Shown here piece after piece: positions 12,895 to 23,735 of a DNA stretch of 64,000 bases (positions within the stretch are counted from its first letter, which is position 1; every line of letters starts with the position of its first letter). Source of the DNA: Agapanthus africanus (taxonomy: Eukaryota; Streptophyta; Magnoliopsida; Asparagales; Amaryllidaceae); the NCBI GenBank assembly GCA_030015575.1, contig CM057342.1:261850867-261914866 (forward strand), written 5' to 3'. The position numbers and the translations under genes were made by a program. The notes beneath the pieces were generated by a model. That model was not told the DNA's origin. It saw only the letters and a list, made by a program, of their open reading frames with translations, and did no database searches.

Positions 12895-13095
12895 CTACGG
12901 GCGCGGCAAGTTACCCGCCAAAACCTGAAGCGAGGCAGCCCCCTTCAGCAACGTGAATGGACCACCCAGCACTTCACGGAATCCGGTAACTTGGGCACCC
13001 CTCCTGGGTCAACCTGTACCCCCTACGAGTGCGGCGAATAGCCCGCCAATCCTAGAGTGAAGCCCCCTCCGTCTCAATGCCATGAGATGCGGGCT
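12895..13095 (-). repeat. Two-copy module, period about 130 bp
   Basis: GCGGCAAGTTACCCGCCAA near 12903 and GCGGCGAATAGCCCGCCAA near 13033 head two related units. Each also forms a short GCGG...CCGC hairpin. The same pair is in Cop-2 near 22782 and 22912. Confidence 0.75.
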
Positions 13096-13362
13096 TGTTG
13101 CCCTCTAGAACCCGGCTATCCGTGCACCCCTCCGTGGGGCAATCCTAGTACAGAAAGTAAAATATACATACAACGGGTACATCGACCGCAACCAGGTCGT
13201 GTCCCAAAATAATAATACAAACAGGCAGTGACGGCAGTCCACATGTCGGACGCTCGCCCCGCAATATCAAATGTACATAATACAACCACAACTGTACTAG
13301 CATTGCAACCAGGCTATCCCCCACGACCGATCCGCAACATCACAGCAAAAACAAAACATCAA

Positions 13363-13440
13363 CGTGAAAGTCACGTTCGCAAATCCGTCTAACCGGGCTA
13401 TAGTAGTTAGACCGGATTTACCGATCAAGTGGCATTCACG
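13363..13440 (-). ncRNA. Two-tier leader hairpin (Cop-1 copy)
   Basis: Outer arms are CGTGAAAGTCAC (13363-13374) and GTGGCATTCACG (13429-13440). Inner arms are AAATCCGTCTAAC (13381-13393) and GTTAGACCGGATTT (13406-13419). Compare 22390-22467 and 59580-59657. Inferred to be RNA structure in the leader. Confidence 0.6.
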
Positions 13441-13619
13441 GTCGCAGATATAATGTAAATACTGTGAAAAGTGTGTTTAAAATATTCGATCGATCAAAAA
13501 TTAACAAGTGGGCCCCCAATCAAAACTGTAGCACTCACAGAAAACCTGGGCCCAATTTTAATATTCCAAAACCCATATTTTAAGCCCAGAAGGCCTCTGT
13601 AAAAAATTGGTGAAGTGAT

Positions 13620-13689
13620 CTCCACAGTGTGCGGCGGAAGGGCGGCGGGAAGGGTGTTTTCGCGGCGGTTCCGCGCTCCCACTGTGGAG
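13620..13689 (-). ncRNA. GC-rich leader hairpin (Cop-1 copy)
   Basis: CTCCACAGTG (13620-13629) pairs perfectly with CACTGTGGAG (13680-13689). GCGGAA (13634-13639) pairs with TTCCGC (13669-13674). It lies about 200 nt downstream of the primer site in an AT-rich leader. Equivalent hairpins occur in Cop-2, Cop-A and Cop-C. Confidence 0.6.
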
Positions 13690-13875
13690 TTACTTCGTCG
13701 AATTTTTACAGAGCTCTTAGATTTTCCAGTACATCAATATTTTACAACCTGAAAAATTTTTTGACACCAAAAATTTCCAACAGAAAACTGATGTGGGCAA
13801 ATACGGGTTTTTGAACATTTCGATCGATCGGAACAGAAAAACACATTACACCAAGCTAGACTAAGTTAATGGCGA

Positions 13876-13888
13876 GGCTCTGATACCA
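13876..13888 (-). other. Cop-1 primer-binding site
   Basis: The sense strand reads TGGTATCAGAGCC one base inside the 5' LTR. This is complementary to the 3' end of plant initiator tRNA-Met. Confidence 0.92.
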
Positions 13889-13889
13889 A

Positions 13890-16175
13890 TGTAAGTGCAC
13901 GGCGGTGCCCCGGCCGTCAATCCGACGCCGGAATGCGGAAACGGTGATAAACTTTAATTTTGCGGACTTTGCAAACCGGCACCACCGCGCACAAAACCCC
14001 GGATCGTAACCATTAAACTAGTCTAGCTAACAAGAAGAAAGGGGAATAGAGATATACCGACGATCCAAGTCCTCCGGTCTTCTCGTCATGGTCCCGATCT
14101 CCTACGGAATGTCCCGTCTCCTCCTCGTCGCCGGAAGTGCACCACATCGCCTACTTTGTTTACGGGCTCCCACCTCAATGCCGAGGCAACTCGGGCACGA
14201 AGCCGGCTACTCGACGTGCCCAAGGTTCGCTGTAGAATATGTAGTCCTCAAGTCTCACTTTGGGGTTCATGGAGATGCCATTTTAGGTGGAGGGATGATA
14301 CAAGAACAATGTGGAGGAACTTGGGGATTTTTCTAACATCAAGAGAGCAAAAATCCCCACTACAAAAATTGGGCAACCCCTCCTCCAAGCTTGGCCGGCC
14401 ATAACTAGAGGGGGAGGAGAGAATGAGAATGAGAGAGTCAAGTGTGTAACAAAAGAGGGAGCCATTCTCATAATCCAAAAAGGGAGAGAGAGAGAAGGCT
14501 ATCATGCAAAAAGGAAATGATCACCAAAAAGATCCTCACTCAACAACCATACCATCTCCCATCATCAATAATCATCAAGCATGATGACTTCAAAAAGTCA
14601 AGCCATCATGAAGAGGTCAAGGTCAAGGAATGGTGCTCATCATGAAAACCATCATGACACAAATAAATATGCAAAGACCCCCTCCACAATTGCTTATTTG
14701 CAACAATGCAAATAAGCCCTCCTCCACCAATCTTCGGCCAATGAACGGAACAATGGAAATCGGCCGAAACGGAAAGCAAACTGGCAACTCCAGAAAACTG
14801 GTCCCGTAATAAATTACAGGAAAACCCCGATACTGTGCATACACACCCGCATCTGTATTCCGACCGAAATACAAATGCAATGAGACAAAATCTACACTGT
14901 ACTATACCAGGATCCGGCTTATACCAAAACCGGCCAGTAATGTCTGTTCGATCCTGATCCGTGCAATACCGCACGTATCTGATCGAACCCTGCCATATAT
15001 CCATACGGCCTATAGTACAGACTGTCCGATCCTGATCCGTGCAATACCGCACGTATCTGATCGGACCTTGCCATATCTCCATACGGCCTCTACAACCTTT
15101 CGCCCGAAAGCTGAGTAACTGAAATGTGGGGGACTCTAAAGACTCATCAACACCTTGGTTGTGGATTTAACCACTAGCACGTCAGAGGTATAAGCCAATA
15201 CGTAACGGGCTACCAGGTACTGACTAAAAGGGATGTCTGTGAGCGAACTCAGCCTGACAACCCTACTGAGCCTGTCAGTGACAATATCCGTACAGTCCGG
15301 TCCGTTCGTCTATGAGCATCGCATGGCGGGCCTAGGGGGTTGGTAAAAGTCAGACCCCCAAAAGCGGTATAAGTCGTGTCGGAGTGTAGCCCAGAACACC
15401 CTGAGATACTACTGGAATACCTACCAGTAAATCTCCTTGCCTTGGCCAAGGACTTTGTGTAATGGCTCTCCTAGACACAGCACGACCTCACCCCCAATAC
15501 CGGGAGAGACGAACCCCTGAAGATACGCTCACTGCCTCCATGTGGCTCGGGACTGTACCCAACTAAAACCTGTTTGCACGACTCCTTTGAGCCGTGGTAG
15601 GGTAGTAATCAAAGTACAGTGGGAACTCATACGAGACAAATGACGATCCCCAGGTCGATGAACTAACCTGCACACATGTCACCTGGGAACTGCCATCTGA
15701 CGTCTGGTATATGACCAACTAGCATGTTCCCGGCGAGTCCTGTCCGGTGTACTCATAACCCAATGAGCACCTGTATACATCTTAGGTGATCCAACTGACA
15801 CCAGTGGCTTGTGAGACCGGCCACCGCCCCTCGTCGGGGTCTCGACTGTATACACTAGTCTACTAATGGAGTATCGATGCCCAGTCTCGAAACTCCCACG
15901 ACTAGGGACCTTTTAAGGATAAGCTTATAGACCCCCATCTCCCACTTATATGATCGCCCTCATACTGCTGGTGGTCAAGCAAGAATCCTAGGGGCTCTAT
16001 CAACGTGTAATAGCGACGTGTCAGGTCACCTAAAGCAGTACACGATGATAAAGGTAAACCAGATAGCATACTATCATCTCGAGTAAGACTGTCCTACCGG
16101 GATAGGTCCTCCCTCAATCATTACAATCACGTACCTGTGACCTAATAATTGACTCTGAGGGCACTATCTCCAACA
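13890..16175 (-). repeat. Cop-1 5' LTR
   Basis: Equal in length to 5880-8165 and near identical to it. Sense ends are TGTTGGAGATAGTGCCC and GTGCACTTACA. Confidence 0.95.
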
Positions 16176-16180
16176 TTGAT
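16176..16180. repeat. Target-site duplication TTGAT, right of Cop-1
   Basis: Matches 5875-5879. The Cop-A internal sequence resumes just after it. Confidence 0.95.
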
Positions 16181-17638
16181 GCCCAAATATTCTGCTCCTC
16201 GATCTCATCGAAGGACTTAATACTTCTACCCATCTGGTTCTTCAACTTCAAGCTTATATTCCTTGAATTTCTCAAAAGTTTCAGACTTGTGTTTCAACAG
16301 GAACATATGTCCGAATCCTGAGAGATAGTCGATGAATATAACGAAGTACGAAGAACCAAGCCTGGCATTTGTAGACATAGGACCGTATATATCATCATGT
16401 ATCTATCCCAAGAGTTCACTAACTCTTTCTCTGTTTCCAATAAACGGAGTATAGGTCATTTTACCTTTGAGACAAGGCCGGCAAGTAGCATAAGATGAAA
16501 AATTCGAACAGATTCTCATATTCATCCTTATGTAACTTAGCTGGTCGTGTCATATTGATATGACCTAGTCTACAACGTCTCAAGAAGGATTCGTTCATTT
16601 CTGAACTACTCCTCTTGTGTGTGTTGTATACACTTTGAACTGTGGTTTGATTTAGAACGTATATGCTATTATATAACGTGCCTGATCGAATCAACTCTTG
16701 ATTCAGGAGAATGTTCATAACATTATCTGCTAATACAAAATTATATCCTTCTTTAACTTAATAAAGAAACCGATGTAATGTTGTATATCAGGTTCGGTAT
16801 GTAATAATATTCGTTCAGAATCAATGTATTAATACAAGGTGATATTTCCCAACTGGTTTGGTTGCAACAATTGCACCATTCTATAACACTTAGAGACATA
16901 TCACCCATTCTCAGTTCTCTACCTTTCAGTAGCCCATGTAACAGATTACATATGTGGGATCCTGATCCGGTATCACATACCCAGGACGCAGAGCATACTG
17001 AGAAATAGTTCTCGGTAATGAACACACCCGAAGAAGATGCATCAACATGCACTTCGAACGTTCACATAATCGAGTTAAGGTTTGTGTTCTTCTAGAGGGT
17101 CCACCGCGTTACTTGCACGACTTAGAACGTTCTTAAACTACGGAAAAATCCAACACTTGGAAATTTTCTGGCAGGGGAAAAAGTGAGTTATTGATATCCG
17201 TTCGAACATTTTAACACGTTCTAAAAATTACCCGGACAAACTAAACGAAGTTATACTTTTCGATCGAATCAACGAGTTTCCAATACAACCCAGAAAACTC
17301 AACACTTGAGTAAGAATTAAAAATCCCCAGAAGCATGCAAAAGTACCTACGAATGTTACTGTATAAAAACTATCCCTCAATCTACAGTACTTGCCGCGGA
17401 ACCGCCGCCAATACCCTGGTTTGGCCGCGGTTTCGCGGCGCTTTAATTGATTTAGGGGGTCGTTTTTCACAGGTCACCATAAAATTACCTGCTGAATTTT
17501 CTGAGTATTTTTAATATGGAAAAAATCAACTTTTTGAAAAATTTCCAGAAACTAGGGTTTTATGGGTATTCGGAGTTCGATCGGACTTTAAACTTCGTTT
17601 AGACTTCGCCTAAAACTCTAGCTTGTCTCTGATACTAC
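16181..17638 (-). pseudogene. Cop-A internal sequence, integrase side and leader
   Basis: The minus-strand reading near 16200-16560 fits a decayed copia integrase region, followed upstream by sequence near 16750-17050 that includes SGSGSHIC-like and VCDTGSGSHIC-like residues, resembling the copia protease motif D(T/S)G(A/C). The last 600 bases to the LTR form the leader, with a GC-rich hairpin at 17393-17439 and a primer-site-like GTATCAGAGAC next to the LTR. Decayed, many breaks. Confidence 0.65.
17393..17439 (-). ncRNA. GC-rich leader hairpin (Cop-A copy)
   Basis: A 19-nt arm at 17393-17411, starting GCCGCGGAACCGC, is complementary at 17 of 19 positions to 17421-17439, ending GCGGTTTCGCGGC. 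The loop is 9 nt. It lies about 200-245 nt downstream of the primer site. Confidence 0.65.
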
Positions 17639-19673
17639 TGTAGGGTTACTAGGCACTCTTACAAGGGTCTACTAGACATCAACCATGCCCGATTTAAAAT
17701 TTGGACGTGCTGAACAACCCTAACCAAGATCTTTAAACTAGAGATTAGGCGAAAAAAGCATGTTAAACACTTAAACATCTAAGAGTTTGGGATTACAACC
17801 TTTGTAGTCCGGTCCTTCGCTTCATAAGCTCCGTGTTGAGGTCCCTTCACTGCGATCATCGAGTATCCAGACTCTAGAGAGGCTCCACGAAGAGAAAGAT
17901 GCAAACTTGCTTCCGATCTTCGATAACTAAGATGATCTACCTTGAAGTTTCTTTAACACAAGCTCTCACTCACAAATGAAGTGAACACCCTAATCTAAAT
18001 GGCTAGGATAGATTAGGATGATGAAGTAGGATTTTATCTCTCATTTATTTTCTTATTCTCACTCATTTTCATGACTAAGCAAAAAACTAGAAAGTTTTGC
18101 AAGGAAGAAGAAGAAGATGAATTACTTTGTGATGAATAATGAAATTGTGATGAGGGTAGAATTGCAACCATGGGTTAAGTATGATAACTTAACCCATGTA
18201 GAGACTTAACCATGGTCATGGGTTGGGTTGGGTTAATAAATATCATCCAAAATATCTTTAACAAATATCTTTTTGCAAAAACAAAAAGCAAAGCTTCTAG
18301 AAACTTCTAGAAAATCTTAACCCAAATCAAACCCTAACCATGTTTAATCTCCACTAATCATGTTGCATTAATAACCATATCATGTTACAATATTATATAT
18401 CACATATATAATATTTATTGTAACAAAATAAAATAATACAATTAACATATATCGCATATATATCAATGTATTACCCGAGTGAGAAAAAGAATCTTTTAGT
18501 GAGCTTATATTATTTAGTGTAATTTAATATATCAAATATATAATTATACATTAAATTATCGAATCAACACTTGATCTGACAATCCGGCTATTTCATAAAT
18601 AACCGACTAATATAATCTGTATCAATTCATCGAATCAACACTTGATCCGATGACCTGGCTATATCTCATATACCCGGCCGATATCTCATATCGTGAGAAT
18701 CTAATACGATATCACATACACGTATTGTTCTCGGTCCTGCACATATCATATATGTGCTCCTACTCCGTTTTGCCTGAGCCAAGAAACCTCTGTGTAGGAC
18801 TCTAAAGAATCGTCAATACGCCGGCAGTAGGTGATGATCATATCAAACACCCACAAGCTGCAAGCGGTCAGCTAAACGTAACAGCCACCCAGGTATTAAG
18901 CAATCAGAAGATCAACAAGCAAGCCTGTACATTCTCCTGCGAATCCAATCAGTAACACTCCCGTACAGTCCGGTCTCTTCGTCTGATATATCGCATATCT
19001 CGCCTAGGAGTGGTAAACGTCAGACCCCAATAGCTTGATAAGTCGTGTCGATATGGGGTCTATAACAGTTCGAGAAACTACTGATAACACTTACCAGCAA
19101 ATCTTAGCAACCCTGGCCAGGAATTTCCAGTTATAGCCAATTGAACACAGCACAACATCAACTCCCTATACCGGGAGAGACGAATCCCCTCCTATCGCTC
19201 ATTGCCTCCATGTGATTCGGGACTGTACCCAAAAGCCACCTTTTTGCACGCCCTCTTGTACGTGGTATGATGGAAATCAAAGCACAGTGGGAATCACACA
19301 AGACTCTATGACGATCTCGTGTCTACAGATTAACCTGTACCAGTGTCACCAGAGAACTGCCATCTGACGTGAGGTATAATACCATCTGGGAGTTCTCGGC
19401 GAGTCCGTCCAGTGTACCCAGTCTCCACTGAGCACCCGTATACCTTCTCTGATGTCAAACACCAATGGATATGAGATCATCCATCGCCCATCATATGGGT
19501 CAAGAAGCGCATACGCTAGTCTACTCTGGAGTATCGATGCCCTGTCTCGGTACTCCCACGACTAGAAACATTTGAAGGATGTACTTGGCGACTACACTGT
19601 CCTCACTAGTATGATCCGCATCATAGTCCTGATAGTCAAGTTCTCATCCTAAGGGCTTGATCAACATGTAACA
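17639..19673 (-). repeat. Cop-A 5' LTR, larger part
   Basis: Starts TGTAGGGTTAC and aligns with 1664 onward. It breaks off at the Cop-2 insertion and continues at 29942. No gene seen. Confidence 0.85.
19669..19673. repeat. Target-site duplication TAACA, left of Cop-2
   Basis: Matches 29937-29941. It shows Cop-2 went into the Cop-A LTR. Confidence 0.95.
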
Positions 19674-20784
19674 TGTTGGAGATAGTGCCCTCAGAGTCAA
19701 TTATTAGGTCACAGGTACGTGATTGTAATGATTGAGGGAGGACCTATCCCGGTAGGACAGTCTTACTCGAGATGATAGTATGCTATCTGGTTTACCTTTA
19801 TCATCGTGTACTGCTTTAGGTGACATGACACGTCGCTATTACACGTTGATAGAGCCCCTAGGATTCTTGCTTGACCACCAGCAGTATGAGGGCGATCATA
19901 TAAGTGGGAGCTGGGGGACTATAAGCTTATCCTTAAAAGGTCCCTAGTCGTGGGAGTTTCGAGACCGGGCATCGATACTCCATTAGTAGACTAGTGTATA
20001 CAGTCGAGACCCCGACGAGGGGCGGTGGCCGGTCTCACAAGCCACTGGTGTCAGTTGGATCACCTAAGATGTATACAGGTGCTCATTGGGTTATGAGTAC
20101 ACCGGACAGGACTCGCCGGGAACATGCTAGTTGGTCATATACCAGACGTCAGATGGCAGTTCCCTGGTGACATGTGTGCAGGTTAGTTCATCGACCTGGG
20201 GATCGTCATTTGTCTCGTGTGAGTTCCCACTGTACTTTGATTACTACCCTACCACGGCTCAAAGGAGTCGTGCAAACAGGTTTTAGTTGGGTACAGTCCC
20301 GAGCCACATGGAGGCAGTGAGCGTATCTTCAGGGGTTCGTCTCTCCCGGTATTGGGGGTGAGGTCGTGCTGTGTCTAGGAGAGCCATTACACAAAGTCCT
20401 TGGCCAAGGCAAGGAGATTTACTGGTAGGTATTCCAGTAGTATCTCAGGGTGTTCTGGGCTACACTCCGACACGACTTGTACCGCTTTTGGGGGTCTGAC
20501 TTTTACCAACCCCCTAGGCCCGCCATGCGATACTCATAGACGAACGGACCGGACTGCACGGATATTGTCACTGACAGGCTCAGTAGGGTGTCAGGATGAG
20601 TTCACTCATCGACGTCCCTTTTTAGTCAATAGCTGGTGGCCCGTCACGTATTGGCTTATACCTCTGACGTGCTAGTGGTTAAATCCACAACCATAGTATT
20701 GACGAGTCTTTAGAGTCCACCACACTTCCAGTTACTCAAGCTTTCGGGCGAAACGCTGTAGAGGCCGTATGGAGATATGGCAGG

Positions 20785-20905
20785 GTCCGATCAGATACGT
20801 GCGGTATTGCACGGATCAGGATCGGACGGTTTGTACTAGTGGCCGTATGGTTATATGGCAGGGTTCGATCAGATACGTGCGGTATTGCACGGATCAGGAT
20901 CGAAC
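20785..20905 (+). repeat. Two-copy LTR repeat, each copy a hairpin
   Basis: Unit one arms are GTCCGATC (20785-20792) and GATCGGAC (20820-20827). Unit two arms are GTTCGATC (20873-20880) and GATCGAAC (20898-20905). Both enclose GTGCGGTATTGCAC. Copies recur in the 3' LTR about 7997 bp further on. Confidence 0.85.
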
Positions 20906-21132
20906 GGATATTACTAGCCGGCTTTGGTTTAAGCCGGTCCTAGTTTAGTACAGTATAGATTTTGTCTCATTGCATTTGTATCCGGACGGAATACAGATGC
21001 GGGTGTGTATGCACAGTATGGGGGTTTTCCTGTAATTTATTACGGGACCAGTTTTCTGGAGTTGCCAGTTTGCTTTCCGTTCCGGCCGGTTTTCCTTTGT
21101 TCTTTCCCGGCCGGACTTTTCTGATGGAGGGG

Positions 21133-21156
21133 GTTATTTGCAGTTTTGCAAATAAC
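21133..21156 (+). other. LTR hairpin, 10-bp perfect stem
   Basis: GTTATTTGCA (21133-21142) pairs with TGCAAATAAC (21147-21156) across a 4-nt loop. Compared with Cop-1, one base is absent on both arms. The 3' LTR copy is at 29130-29153. Confidence 0.75.
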
Positions 21157-21940
21157 ACTTTGGTGGAGGTTTTATTTGTAAGATGATTTTTTATGAAAGC
21201 ATCTTTTCTTTTCAACCATCACTTGATTTGTATTAATGAGATTAGAAAGGATTTGAGGTTGATAAGAAAGATTGTTATGATGATGTTTAGGATATAGTCA
21301 CCTTTCTACTTTTCCTACACTCACCTTCCTTCTTTGGTTATGCTTCATATTCATTCCTCCACCTTATTCTTATGACTTGATGAAAAATGGAAGAAAGAAA
21401 GAGAGAAGAAAAAGAGAGAAGAAAAAGAGAGAAGAAGGAGAGAGCTTCATCTTGATCTTTGAGAGAGTAGCATTCTTGATCTCTTTTCATACTTAGAAAA
21501 ATGCAAGCACCATTTTTCTTACCTTGTTTCCTCCATCATCCACAAATGGCAACCAACCCCAAAGTGAGACTATAATTCTACACTACACTTCCTACAGCAT
21601 ATCTTGAGCATGTCGAGTTGCCGGCTTCATGCGCGAGTTGCCTCGGTATTGAGGTGGGAGCCCGTAAAAGTACCCGGCTTCGTGGTGCCCTTTCCGACGA
21701 GGAGGAGATGGACGGAGATCCCGCGAGGAGATCGGAGTGGAGATGAAGACCGGAGGACTTGGATCGTATGGTATACTTCTCTAACCCATCCTCTTAGTAG
21801 CTTAGACTTGTTAATGGTTAACGATCCGGGGTTTAGTGCGCGGTGGTGCCGTTTTGCCAAGTCCGCAAAAATTTAAGTTTACCACCGTTTCCGCGTTTGG
21901 CCGTCGGATTGACGGCCGGGGCGCCGCCGTGCACTTACAG

Positions 21941-21953
21941 TGGTATCAGAGAC
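21941..21953 (+). other. Cop-2 primer-binding site
   Basis: TGGTATCAGAGAC lies one base after the 5' LTR. It matches the initiator tRNA-Met site over its first 11 bases. Confidence 0.9.
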
Positions 21954-22154
21954 TCGCCATTAACTTAGTCTAGCTTTGTGTAATGTGTTTCTATCTCCGA
22001 TTGATCAAAAAGTTCCGAAAACCCAATATCACTCACATCAGTTTTCTGTCAAAATTTTTCAGTCTCAGAAAATTTTTCAGGTTGTATAAAATTGTTGTAC
22101 TCAAAATTCTAAGATATCTGAGAAAATTCGACAACTTCAGTCGACTACCTGAGC

Positions 22155-22195
22155 GCGGAAGCGCGGCCAAACCCCCCCTTGGGCCGCGCTTCCGC
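22155..22195 (+). ncRNA. GC-rich leader hairpin (Cop-2 copy)
   Basis: GCGGAAGCGCGGCC (22155-22168) is perfectly complementary to GGCCGCGCTTCCGC (22182-22195), with a 13-nt C-rich loop. It lies about 215 nt after the primer site. A dimer or packaging signal is a possible role; this is inference. Confidence 0.7.
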
Positions 22196-22389
22196 CGCAC
22201 TCTGGAGTCTTCACAGTGTCAAATTTTTTCAGTGGGCTTGTGGGCTTATTTCAGGGGTTCTGGGATATTAAATTTGGGCCCAGGTTTTCTGTGACTGCTA
22301 CAGTATTGGTTGAGGGCCCACTTGTTAATGTTTGATCAATCGGAAAATTTTAAACACATTTTTCACAGTATTTACATTATATCTGCGAC

Positions 22390-22467
22390 CGTGAATGTCA
22401 CTCGATCGGTAAATCCGGTCTAACTGCTATAGCCCGGTTAGACGGATTTGCGAACGTGACTTTCACG
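22390..22467 (+). ncRNA. Two-tier leader hairpin (Cop-2 copy)
   Basis: Outer arms are CGTGAATGTCAC (22390-22401) and GTGACTTTCACG (22456-22467), 11 of 12 paired. Inner arms are AAATCCGGTCTAAC (22411-22424) and GTTAGACGGATTT (22437-22449). It lies about 450 nt after the primer site. Confidence 0.65.
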
Positions 22468-22729
22468 TTGATGTTCTATGTTTATGCTGTGATGTTGCGG
22501 ATCGGTCGTGGGGGATAGCCTGGGTGCAATGCTAGTACTGTGCTGTCGTATTATGTACATTTGATATTGCGGGGCGAGCGTCCGACATGTGGACTGCCGT
22601 CACTGCCTGTTTGTATTATTCTTTTGGGGCACGACCTGGTTGCGGTCGATGTACCCGGTGTATGTATATTTTACTTTCTGTACTAGGATTACCCCACGGA
22701 GGGGTGAACGGATAGCCGGGTTCTGGAGG

Positions 22730-22990
22730 GCAACAAGCCCGCATCTCATGGCATTGAGACGGAGGGGGCTTCACTCTAGAATTGGCGGGCTATTCGCCGC
22801 ACTCGTAGGGGGTACAGGTTGACCCAGGAGGGGTGCCCAAGTTACCGGATTCCGTGAAGTGCTGGGTGGTCCATTCACGGTGCTGAAGGGGGCTGCCTCG
22901 CTTCAGGTTTTGGCGGGTAACTTGCCGCGCCCGTAGGGGTCTAGGATTTCATTGCACAGGCTATCCACACGACCAGGGGAACGTCGGGTT
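22730..22990 (+). repeat. Two-copy module, period about 130 bp (Cop-2)
   Basis: GGCGGGCTATTCGCCGC near 22782 and GGCGGGTAACTTGCCGCG near 22912 mark two related units that share GGGGGCT and CGTAGGGG. Counterparts are in Cop-1 and Cop-C. Confidence 0.75.
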
Positions 22991-23379
22991 TCAGTAGTGG
23001 CTCTGTGAAACCCGGGGATCCCAGATATCTGTATTGTTCTGTGATGCTGTACATTTCTGTGATGTTGCATTTCTTTTCACGCCTTGAGCGAAATATAATA
23101 TATTGGTATATATATTAGTAGATGTTGTATATGTTTTTCACCCGCGCTAGTCCAGTCCCCGCTCTGTCGTTAGTAAGCTAACCTAACGAGTGATGACGGG
23201 ACCCAGTGGCGAATGCGGATGGCATATACGTACGTCAGTATATTTTCGTTCTTTGTGGTGTGATTAATTGATGGGACTGCGTTGATTCGGATCAATGCAA
23301 GTTAAAACAAACCTAATCTGATGTTGTTGGAACACTTTTCAAAAAGCTGTTATTGCAAGGACGTTCATTTCTGTTTTGC

Positions 23380-23670
23380 ATCGTGGTATTCATTTGGAAT
23401 ATCCTGCTCCTCAGTCGACGAGGCAAGGGCCGAGATCCCTTCACCGGGAGTGACCCCTTGGACAGAAGTTTGCGTCAGGACATTAACTTCACTATAGCCG
23501 ATTACTTTTGCTTTGCACCGTGGTATTCAGTTGGAATATCCTGCACCTCATTCTACGGGGAAAGAGCCGAGATCCCTTCACCGGGAGTGACCTCTTTAGT
23601 AAAGGTTTTCGTCACTATATTTTCTAAAAAGCTATCAGTTCCTTCAACGATATCAAGTTCTTTACGTTAA
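23380..23670 (+). repeat. Two-copy module, period 137 bp (Cop-2)
   Basis: TGGAATATCCTGC starts at 23395 and 23532. Each unit then has a CCTC...GRGG hairpin and GAGATCCCTTCACCGGGAGT. Open frames across it are not conserved as protein between copies in any way I can see. Confidence 0.8.
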
Positions 23671-23735
23671 AGGTTTTCGCCAGAAACCATTCGTAGCCCT
23701 CCGTCGTTTCAGACGGGTAGCACGTAGTATTCATG

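Larger units (their letters stand above)
5880..16175 (-). mobile_element. Cop-1: young non-autonomous Ty1/copia element (10,296 bp)
   Basis: The element has LTRs of 2286 bp each at 5880-8165 and 13890-16175, a TTGAT target duplication, an initiator-Met primer site at 13876-13888 and a purine tract at 8166-8177. The LTRs have equal length; I counted about nine differences (near 0.4%). At the often used plant rate of 1.3e-8 per site per year this is roughly 0.15 million years. The 5.7 kb between them holds only a decayed pol relic and structured non-coding sequence. It looks structurally whole but coding-dead, so I infer it was moved by proteins from another copy. Confidence 0.93.
19674..21939 (+). 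repeat. Cop-2 5' LTR
   Basis: Ends are TGTTGGAGATAGTGCCC and GTGCACTTACA. Features inside are a duplicated hairpin (20785-20905), a 10-bp hairpin (21133-21156) and a purine-rich GAGAAGAAAAA stretch near 21390-21440. Confidence 0.95.
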
